Positions 35,847-43,570 of a stretch of 64,000 bases of DNA are shown one piece after another. The translations under genes were made by a program, and so were the position numbers. The notes below the pieces were generated by a model. The model was given only the letters and a program-made list of their open reading frames with translations. It made no database searches and was not told where the DNA came from. Source of the stretch: JABAAI01 sp965261955 (GTDB taxonomy: Bacteria; Spirochaetota; Leptospiria; Leptospirales; Leptonemataceae); assembly GCA_965261955.1 (NCBI GenBank), contig CBDHEM010000069.1:248001-312000 (forward strand), given 5' to 3'. Within the stretch, counting starts at the first letter, position 1. Each line of letters opens with the position of its first letter.

Positions 35847-35901
35847 AGTTTTCTTCCTCCATAATGTAAAGTGGACTGTCCACTCTTTTAGGGGAAGGTC
35901 A

Positions 35902-37330
35902 TTCACGCGGGAAACAAGCGAAGCTGGGAGGGTTGCCTAAAGGGAGCTTTGTGAAGAGAGCTTTGCTGGAGCAAAGCACCCGATTCTGACGGCGCGAAAA
36001 AAGGCGAGGCTTCACATGGGAAACAAGCGAAGCATGGGAGGGTTGCCTAAAGGGAGCTTTGTGAAGAGAGCTTTGCTGAGGCAAAGCCCTTGATTTTAAG
36101 GCCGCGAAAAAGGCAAGGCTCACATGGGAAACAAGCGAAGCTGGGAGGCTTACTTGGAAAGCTTTGCTGAAGCAAAGCCCCCGATTCTGAGGGCGCGAAA
36201 AAAGGCAAGGCTACACGTGGGAAACAAGCGAAGCATGGGAGGCTTACTTGGAAAGCTTTGCTGAAGCAAAGCCCCCGATTCTGAGGGCGCGAAAAAAGGC
36301 AAGGCTACACATGGGAAACAAGCGAAGCTGGGAGGCTTACTTGGAAAGCTTTGCTGAAGCAAAGCCCCCGATTCTGAGGGCGCGAAAAAAGGCAAGGCTA
36401 CACGTGGGAAACAAGCGAAGCATGGGAGGGTTGCCTAAAGGGAGCTTTGTGAAGAGAGCTTTGCTGAGGCAAAGCCCTCGATTTTAAGGCCGCGAAAAAG
36501 GCAAGGCTTCACATGGGAAACAAGCGAAGCTGAGAGGCTCTCTTGGGAGGCTTTGCTGGAGCAAACCCCCGACTTTAAGGGCGCGAAAAAGGCAAGGCTT
36601 ACGTGGGAAACAAGCGAAGCTGGGAGGCTTACTTGGTAGGCTTTGCGAGTGGAAAGTTTGCCTATGTAAGGTAGGCTTTGCTGAAGCAAACCCCCGACTT
36701 TAAGGGCGCGAAAAAGGCGAGGCTTCACGTGGGAAACAAGCGAAGCTGGGAGGCTTGCCTAAAGGAAGCTTTGTGTTGGAAGGGTTGCTCATGTTGGAAG
36801 GTATTCATGGTAGGCTTTGCGATTGGAAAGTTTGCCTATGTAAGGGAGGCTTTGCTAAGGCAAAGCCCTAATTTTAAGGGCGCGAAAAAAAGCAAGGCTC
36901 CACATGGGAAAGTGGTAGGCTTTGCTGGAGCAAACCCCCGACTTTAAAGGCGCGAAAAAAGGCGAGGCTTCACGTGGGAAACAAGCGAAGCTGGGAGATT
37001 ATCTTGGGAAGGTTCCCTAAAGGGAACTTATCAGAGAAAGCTTTGCTGAGGCAAAGCTCTCGATTTTAAAGGCGCGAAAAAGACAAGGCTTACGTGGGAA
37101 ATGAGTGAATGTGGGGAGGCTATCTTGGAAAGCTTTGCTGAAGGGAACTTACCAAAGGAAGCTTTGCGATGGAAGGGTTTCCTATGAAAGGGAGCTTACC
37201 AAAGAGAAGCTTTGTGTTGGAAGGGTTGCTCATGTTGGAAGGTGTCCGTGGTAGGGTCGCTTGGTAGCTTTGCTAGGGCAAAGCCCTAATTTTAAGGGCG
37301 CGAAAAAGGCAAGGCTTCCACGTGGAAAAC
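35902..37330. repeat. R1 repeat array, part 2
   Basis: Continues the array on the far side of the IS3. About 12 units have cores near 35990, 36100, 36192, 36284, 36377, 36488, 36580, 36705, 36880, 36949, 37070 and 37297. Units at 36140-36420 are almost identical with a period of about 92 bp, indicating recent tandem duplication. Hairpin loops vary (TGGA, TGAG, TGAA) while stems GCTTTGC/GCAAAGC stay paired. No gene is supported here. Confidence 0.85.
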
Positions 37331-38560
37331 AAAGCCCGGTCCTCACAATAAACGCCCCTACATAAAAGAGCCTTTTCCCACGCCCTCCCAGAATCGCCGC
37401 TTCTATCGCAAAAATAAGCGAAGCTTGTTTTATCCACAACTCTGGCTTGTTTTATCCACTCTGGTTTATTTTTATCCAAAGTCCGGTCCTCACTAAAATC
37501 ACCGCTTCCATCACAAAAACAAACGAATCTTGTTTTTATCCACGAAGCTTGTTTTATCTACACAAAGTCTGTTTTTACCCACAACTCTGGCCTGTCTTAT
37601 CCACCAAAGCCCGGACCCTCACCAGAATCGCCGCTTCCATCGCAAAAACAAGCAAAGCTTATTTTATCCACAACTCTGGCTTGTTTTATCCACTCTGGTT
37701 TATTTTTATCCAAAGTCCGGTCCTCACTAAAATCACCGCTTCCATCACAAAAACAAACGAATCTTGTTTTTATCCACGAAGCTTGTTTTATCTACACAAA
37801 GTCTGTTTTTACCCACAACTCTGGCCTGTCTTATCCACCAAAGCCCGGTCCTCACAATAAATGCCCCTACATAAAAGAGCCTTTTCCCACGCCCTCCCAG
37901 AATCGCCGCTTCTATCGCAAAAATAAGCAAAGCTTGTTTTATCCACAACTCTGGCTTGTTTTATCCACTCTGGTTTATTTTTATCCAAAGTCCGGTCCTC
38001 ACTAAAATCACCGCTTCCATCACAAAAACAAACGAATCTTGTTTTTATCCACGAAGCTTGTTTTATCTACACAAAGTCTGTTTTTACCCACAACTCTGGC
38101 CTGTCTTATCCACCAAAGCCCGGACCCTCACCAGAATCGCCGCTTCCATCGCAAAAACAAGCAAAGCTTATTTTTATCCACAACTCTGACTTATTTCTAT
38201 CCAAAGCCCGCGATTGTAAGCCTCACAAAAAACGTCTCTACACAAAGGGCCCTTTTTTCCACCCTTCCAGAATCGCCGCTCCAATCACAAAAACAAGCAA
38301 AGCTTGTTTTTATCCACTCTACCCACCAAAACCCGTTTTTATCCATCGAAGCTTCTCCTATCTAAAACCCTTTCCTCACCAGAATCGCCGCTCCAATCAC
38401 AAAAACAAGCAAAGCTTGTTTTATCCACAACTCCGCCTTATTTTTATCCAAAGCCCGCTTTTATCTAAAATCACGCACCCTTCCAGAATCGCCGCTTTTA
38501 TCGTAAAAAATAAGTGAAGCTTATTTTTATCCACAGACTCTGGCTTATTTTAACGAGGAG
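37330..38560. repeat. R2 repeat array (block 4) with many DnaA-box-like 9-mers
   Basis: About nine R2 units. A block of roughly 180 bp (TCTGGCTTGTTTTATCCACT onward) occurs three times almost unchanged, starting at 37441, 37675 and 37950. Perfect TTATCCACA is found at 37430-37438, 37664-37672, 37939-37947, 38174-38182, 38421-38429 and 38527-38535; one-mismatch forms (TTATCTACA, TTATCCACT, TTATCCACC, TTATCCACG, TTACCCACA) are interspersed. Most follow the A-run/CAAGC-GAA-GCTTG/T-run hairpin. No coding gene is supported. Confidence 0.85.
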
Positions 38561-38574
38561 AGAGACCGTTCGTG

Positions 38575-38645
38575 CTAGACGTTCGTGGAAGGTTTTGATA
38601 GAGCAAAGCCCTCGATTTTAAGGGCGCGAAAAAGGCAAGGCTGTT
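38575..38645. repeat. Last R1-type unit, next to uvrB
   Basis: GTTCGTGGAAGGTTTTGATA, AGCAAAGCCCTCGATTTTAA and GGGCGCGAAAAAGGCAAGGC form a single partial R1 unit 50 bp before uvrB, marking the right border of the repeat region. Confidence 0.7.
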
Positions 38646-38692
38646 GCGAAATAAAAAGAAATAGGCCTCCTATCTTATGAAAAGGAAACTGA

Positions 38693-40798
38693 TTGACCCA
38701 AAGGAACTTTTTCTTCCGTTTGATAGATAACGTGGATCATAAAAAATTCCAACTAGTCGCCGATTACAAAGCATCTGGAGATCAACCCAAGGCTATTCAA
38801 AATCTTGTGGAGGCTTATCATGCAGGGAAAAGCAATCTCTGTCTTCTCGGAGTGACAGGCTCAGGCAAAACCTACACAATGGCTTCTTTCCTTGCCAATA
38901 TAAATAAACCGGCTTTAGTTCTAACCCATAACAAAACCCTAGCTGCTCAACTTTATCGAGAATTTCGTGATTTTTTTCCTAACAATGCAGTAGAATATTT
39001 TGTTTCATATTACAATTACTACCAACCAGAAGCCTATGTTCCAACGAGTGATACCTACATAGAAAAAGATTCTTCTATCAACGATGAAATTGATCGTCTA
39101 CGCTTGAGAGCGACCTCAGCACTTCTAGAGAGAAAGGATGTAATCATTGTAGCCTCAATTTCCTGTATATACGGTCTAGGTTCTCCCGAAGAATACAAAG
39201 ATAGCTTAATCATACTAGATCAAGGGATTGAAGTCGATAGAAATGATATAATACGAAAATTACTTCATATTCAGTACCAACGCAATGATATTGAAATTGC
39301 CCGGGGAAATTTTCGTGTAAGAGGAGACTCTCTAGAGTTGTTTCCAGCCTATCGCCAAGAGGGTATACGAATAGAATGGTTTGGGGACGAAATAGAAAAT
39401 CTGTCTCTAATTGATCCTATAACGGGTAAGCTATTACGAAACATGGAGCGTGTAGCTATTTACCCTGCTAAACATTTTATTACTTCACCGACAAAGCTAA
39501 AAACGGCCATCAAAAATATAAAGGAAGAACTGGAAAATCGTATTGCGCATTTTGAAAAAGAAAAGAAGGCCATTGAAGCCGAGCGCATTGCCTTGCGTGC
39601 TCGCTTTGATATTGAAATGCTAGAAGAAATGGGACATTGCAACGGCATAGAAAATTACTCTAGGCATTTAACAGGTCGTGCTCCGGGGGAACCGCCTGCC
39701 TGCCTTTTAAATTACTTTAGTGATGAATTTGTTGTGATTATCGATGAAAGTCATGTGTCTCTACCGCAAGTGAGGGGCATGTATGAAGGAGATCGTTCTC
39801 GTAAAATGACACTAGTAAACTATGGCTTTCGTCTACCCTCCGCTTTGGATAATCGTCCCTTGAATTTTCATGAATTTGAAAAAATTGCCAAACGAGTTAT
39901 TTACGTTTCGGCAACTCCCGGTGATTATGAATTAGAAAAATCTCAAACAATTGCGGAACAAATTATTCGCCCCACAGGCCTTACAGATCCAACGGTAGTC
40001 GTTCGGCCCACAAAAAATCAAATTGAAGACCTATTAATTGAAATTCGTAAACGTATTCAATCTAACGAGCGAATTTTAGTGACCACACTTACAAAAAAAA
40101 TGGCTGAAGATCTTTCTGATTATCTAGGAGAAATGGGTTTGAAAGTTGCTTATCTACATTCAGAAATCAAAACAATGGATCGAGTAGAAATCATTCGTGA
40201 CTTGCGCCAAGGTATATACGATACTTTGATTGGTGTTAATCTTTTACGGGAAGGCTTAGATATGCCAGAAGTTTCTTTAGTGGCCATACTAGATGCTGAT
40301 AAAGAAGGATTTTTACGTAATGCCCGTTCTTTAATCCAAACCATGGGGCGGTCTGCTCGAAATGTCAATGCCCATGCCATACTCTATGCAGACAGAATAA
40401 CCGATTCTATGAAAACAGCTATAACGGAAACAGAACGCCGTAGAAAAATACAAATACAACACAATAAAGAAAATAATATTACACCAAAGACTATTCAAAA
40501 AAACATCACAGATATAATAGAACGTGATTATGCAGAAAAAGACAAACTAAAATCTCTACATAAAATCGAAAATGAAATCAATATCGATCCCAAAACATCT
40601 CCCAAAAAAAGGATAGAATTATTACGAAAAGCTATGCTTGATTTTGCCAAAAATTTAGATTTTGAAAAAGCAACTCTTATACGAGATCGTATGGAGCAAC
40701 TAACGGAACAAATTAGTGTAAAAACGTCCAGTAAAAATACAAAACGAAAGCAAGGGTATGCGAAAAGCAAAAACAATATCTACCAAATGAACCAATAG
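38693..40798 (+). CDS. uvrB: UvrABC system protein B
   Basis: 701 residues, the damage-verifying helicase-like subunit of nucleotide excision repair. It shows Walker A GVTGSGKT (53-60), the beta-hairpin region YFVSYYNYYQPEAYVP that inserts at damage, Walker B IDESHVS, helicase motifs TLTKKMAEDL and QTMGRSARN, and a C-terminal UVR helical pair (KRIELLRKAMLDFAKNLDFE) that binds UvrC. The start is TTG at 38693 with AAGGAA about 8 nt upstream; no in-frame ATG lies nearby. It is a single gene; uvrA and uvrC are not in the window. It forms the right boundary of the repeat island. Confidence 0.95.
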   Translation: MTQRNFFFRLIDNVDHKKFQLVADYKASGDQPKAIQNLVEAYHAGKSNLCLLGVTGSGKTYTMASFLANINKPALVLTHNKTLAAQLYREFRDFFPNNAVEYFVSYYNYYQPEAYVPTSDTYIEKDSSINDEIDRLRLRATSALLERKDVIIVASISCIYGLGSPEEYKDSLIILDQGIEVDRNDIIRKLLHIQYQRNDIEIARGNFRVRGDSLELFPAYRQEGIRIEWFGDEIENLSLIDPITGKLLRNMERVAIYPAKHFITSPTKLKTAIKNIKEELENRIAHFEKEKKAIEAERIALRARFDIEMLEEMGHCNGIENYSRHLTGRAPGEPPACLLNYFSDEFVVIIDESHVSLPQVRGMYEGDRSRKMTLVNYGFRLPSALDNRPLNFHEFEKIAKRVIYVSATPGDYELEKSQTIAEQIIRPTGLTDPTVVVRPTKNQIEDLLIEIRKRIQSNERILVTTLTKKMAEDLSDYLGEMGLKVAYLHSEIKTMDRVEIIRDLRQGIYDTLIGVNLLREGLDMPEVSLVAILDADKEGFLRNARSLIQTMGRSARNVNAHAILYADRITDSMKTAITETERRRKIQIQHNKENNITPKTIQKNITDIIERDYAEKDKLKSLHKIENEINIDPKTSPKKRIELLRKAMLDFAKNLDFEKATLIRDRMEQLTEQISVKTSSKNTKRKQGYAKSKNNIYQMNQ

Positions 40799-40829
40799 CT
40801 TACATTATCGTATCAAAAAATAAAACAAA

Positions 40830-42971
40830 CTAACGATCAAAACTTGGTTCCAGTTCTGGTGTAGATTGGGGAAAATATCCATTCTCTTGTCTCAGCCGAA
40901 GGGCATTCAAATTTTTTCTTGCCCTAGTCACCTGTTGACTGGAACCAATTTCTAATATTTGTTTATAAAAAGATGCGGCTTCACTCCAACTCCTCTCTGT
41001 CTGAGCAAGATAGGCTAGACGCTCTAAAGACTTAGGATGCTGTAGAGTCTTTGTATAAAAAAGAAGTGTATCTAATACTTTCTTTTTTTCTGGTATGATT
41101 TTATCTGTAAGTAAATAGTATTTTTTTTGTGTATTATCATCTTCTTTTTGAAGGAGTTCCTTTTTTAGTTTTTCTTTTTCTTCTATCAAATTGACAAGTT
41201 CTTTATTCAAATTTTCTTTTTTTTGCTCTATTTTTGCATATTCTATTTGTGTATTTTTTAAATATTTTTTTTCTTCTTCTTTATTTTGATTTTCTCTATC
41301 AATAGAAGCAAGATTAGATAACGCTTTATAACGATGCACTTCTCTAAAAAGTTCATTTTTATTATTTGCATAGTCTTTTGTTTTTTCTATATAGTCTTTA
41401 TACAATATTTTAGCCTTCTCTAATTTCCCCAGCTTTTTGAAGTAAAGATCTGCTAACATATTTATCACAGCCATTTCTTTCTCTTTCTCTTGAGGAAGCT
41501 TTGAGATAAAATATAAATAGTTTTCATAATTTTCTGCTGATTGGAAATGACGATGATGATCAGTATAAAGTTTGGCTAAACGTAGAGTATATAAAGCCAA
41601 TTCTTTTTCGCTTGGCTTGTTTATATTTTCTTTTTTTTCTAAATACAAAGCATCCTGTGCTCCTCGTATATAGAGCTCAGTAAAAAAGATGGCTTGTTTT
41701 GTTTTTTTCGATCTGTATTTCTCATCAGAAAGTAACCGAATATATTCTAACATAAAAGGATTTATTTTATGAGCTAACTCAAGAAAAATAGAATAGCCCT
41801 TCAAATGAGTATCTAGTGTCTTTTTATCTAAAAAATTTCTATTCCCTAGGCCTCGTAAAAAAGATGACCTATATTTTTTTTCTTGATAGCTCTTACTTTC
41901 TTTTTCCAATTTCTTTACTTGCAAAGCCATATCGTAGGCTGCTTTTCCGTAAAGAAGCCTAAGCCTATCAATATAATTCTTATAAGAATCTTTTCGTATG
42001 CCTTCGAGAGAAGATGCAAGTGCTTCCCGTTCACGTCTAAATTTACCTTCTGTATTCTTTGCATCTTGAATAGAAACATTTTTACCACGTGCGGCCTTGT
42101 CTCTAGTTACAGAGACTTGACGAATCGCTTCTTTATGTGCTTTTTTTTTTATGAAATAATTTTCTAGGTCTTGACGAAAGATATTCGCATCACCTTTCCA
42201 TTTCTCATCGTTTTCCTCTAATAAACGCTTTTCATCTGCAAAAATTTTTTTCATCCAAACATAACATTCTTCTTTTTCTGCTTCACTAACTGTGTTTATA
42301 TAATTTTTTCCCGGTACATCCGCTATTTCATTTTTTTTATATGTTAGAAGATTTTTTTGTATTTTTTGAATTTGTTTTTCTTCCTCTATACTGAGTGGCT
42401 CAAGAGCAACGTAACGAAAAGCCATCGCATACTCTCCAATAGCTTGAAAGGCGCGAGACTGCTTCCCATAAGCTGTAGCTAAAGCAACATGAGAACGAAA
42501 AAGATAAGGAGAGCTTTGTATAAAATATGATTTGGCAATACTTTTATCTTTTTTCTGAAGAAAGCGACGTAAATGAGATGTGCCTATTTTATAGGGAGGT
42601 TGGGGTATATTCTTAATTTCATCATAAATTTTTTTCTGCTCTGTAAACTGTTCATAGTACTTTTTCAAAGGAGCTCTGATTTCTTTTTCAAGATTACGAA
42701 AATCCCCTTGTTCTGGTGATAATCGCTCCTCCCAATTTGTAATCATTTCTTCAGTCAGAAAATCTGATGGTGGCCTAACTTGTCGCCCAGATGATAATTG
42801 AGAAGTCTGAGAGTAAATGAAATTTCTATGTGAAATATATGAAATATGTGAAAAAAGAGGTAAAAATAGGAAAGAAAAAAGAAAAAAGAAAAAAAAACTA
42901 TAATATTTTAGACATAAGGGCAAACAAGAAATCCTCATCAAATTAGTGAACAACAAAAACAAAAGATACAT
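40830..42971 (-). CDS. Exported TPR/coiled-coil protein of unknown function
   Basis: 713 residues. The first ~45 residues hold a very Phe/Leu-rich hydrophobic segment, probably a signal peptide or anchor (a second Met at residue 12 is an equally good start). The rest is highly charged (Lys/Glu) and helical: an irregular TPR-like array with ALATAYGKQSRAFQAIGEYAMAF, LADLYFKKLGKLEKAKILYKDYI and LAYLAQTERSWSEAASFYKQIL, and a long coiled coil (KEEEKKYLKNTQIEYAKIEQ and following). It is probably periplasmic and a scaffold, as often seen in spirochaetes. The gene is convergent with uvrB and followed on its strand by nothing, so it ends its unit. Confidence 0.65.
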   Translation of the reverse strand: MYLLFLLFTNLMRISCLPLCLKYYSFFFFFLFSFLFLPLFSHISYISHRNFIYSQTSQLSSGRQVRPPSDFLTEEMITNWEERLSPEQGDFRNLEKEIRAPLKKYYEQFTEQKKIYDEIKNIPQPPYKIGTSHLRRFLQKKDKSIAKSYFIQSSPYLFRSHVALATAYGKQSRAFQAIGEYAMAFRYVALEPLSIEEEKQIQKIQKNLLTYKKNEIADVPGKNYINTVSEAEKEECYVWMKKIFADEKRLLEENDEKWKGDANIFRQDLENYFIKKKAHKEAIRQVSVTRDKAARGKNVSIQDAKNTEGKFRREREALASSLEGIRKDSYKNYIDRLRLLYGKAAYDMALQVKKLEKESKSYQEKKYRSSFLRGLGNRNFLDKKTLDTHLKGYSIFLELAHKINPFMLEYIRLLSDEKYRSKKTKQAIFFTELYIRGAQDALYLEKKENINKPSEKELALYTLRLAKLYTDHHRHFQSAENYENYLYFISKLPQEKEKEMAVINMLADLYFKKLGKLEKAKILYKDYIEKTKDYANNKNELFREVHRYKALSNLASIDRENQNKEEEKKYLKNTQIEYAKIEQKKENLNKELVNLIEEKEKLKKELLQKEDDNTQKKYYLLTDKIIPEKKKVLDTLLFYTKTLQHPKSLERLAYLAQTERSWSEAASFYKQILEIGSSQQVTRARKNLNALRLRQENGYFPQSTPELEPSFDR

Positions 42972-43014
42972 TGTATAGCTATAGGCTATCCTTTTTTCTT
43001 GATAAAAAATATGC

Positions 43015-43506
43015 TCAATCTTTTGTTTCTATATATTGTGTTTCTTTAAGTATCGTAAAATAGAGCTTACGAGCTTCTTGAAAGTCGGCTTTATGCCTAA
43101 GTGCTAATTGCAAATAACGCAAACTTCTTTTCGGTTTTTTCCAATCGCGATAAACAAGAGCTAAATTATAAAAAGCAAAATGTTTTTTCTTAGAGGATGC
43201 AAGTCGTATCGCCTTTCCAAACCATTTAATCGAATCATGTAAACGACCTGTTTTCAAAAGAAGGGCTCCATAGTCATTATAGAGATCGCCTTGCCTGGGG
43301 TTTTTACGTATAGCCTTCCGAAAATATCGCAAGCCTTTTTCTTCTTGTTTATAGACTGTTCCATAGAGCCAAGCTAAACACCCATAGTTCAATTCAGAAT
43401 CATCAATTTCTATTGATTTAAGTAAAAAAAATTCTGAGGCATCATAGTCTTGATTTAAGATAGCCTGAACCCCTCTCTTATAAAAAAGATTTGCTTCTGA
43501 ATTCAT
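43015..43506 (-). CDS. Small TPR protein
   Basis: 163 residues, no signal peptide. Three to four tetratricopeptide repeats are visible: ANLFYKRGVQAILNQDYDAS, WLYGTVYKQEEKGLRYFRKA, DYGALLLKTGRLHDSIKWFG and YNLALVYRDWKKPKRSLRYL. TPRs mediate protein-protein contacts; the partner is unknown. It lies between dxs (65 bp upstream on the same strand) and the large TPR protein (45 bp downstream), so the three may be co-transcribed. Confidence 0.75.
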   Translation of the reverse strand: MNSEANLFYKRGVQAILNQDYDASEFFLLKSIEIDDSELNYGCLAWLYGTVYKQEEKGLRYFRKAIRKNPRQGDLYNDYGALLLKTGRLHDSIKWFGKAIRLASSKKKHFAFYNLALVYRDWKKPKRSLRYLQLALRHKADFQEARKLYFTILKETQYIETKD

Positions 43507-43570
43507 AAAAGTATCGGCACGAAATGCCTATACTATATAATCGGATACTTCTAGAAAGTAGAGAGAATTA

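Larger units (their letters stand above)
34631..35901 (-). mobile_element. IS3-family insertion sequence, intact
   Basis: 1271 bp with terminal inverted repeats TGACCTTCCCCC at the left and GGGGAAGGTCA at the right. It carries overlapping orfA and orfB on the minus strand. The left flank ends GGCTTCA and the right flank begins TTCACGCGGGAAAC: an R1 unit split by the insertion with a 4-bp duplication, TTCA. Decayed copies lie at 17057-18236 and 57383-57742. Confidence 0.9.

Noticed and set aside
37447..38365. Open frames across the R2 array (Phe/Tyr/Pro-rich repeats)
   Set aside because: Read-through of the repeat with no start context; frames change between copies.
33045..38560. CRISPR array
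   Set aside because: Repeat units are 90-120 bp and the between-hairpin sequences are themselves repeated; there are no unique spacers and no cas genes.
33045..38560. Integron attC array
   Set aside because: No integrase gene and no GTTRRRY/RYYYAAC ends; no cassettes between hairpins.
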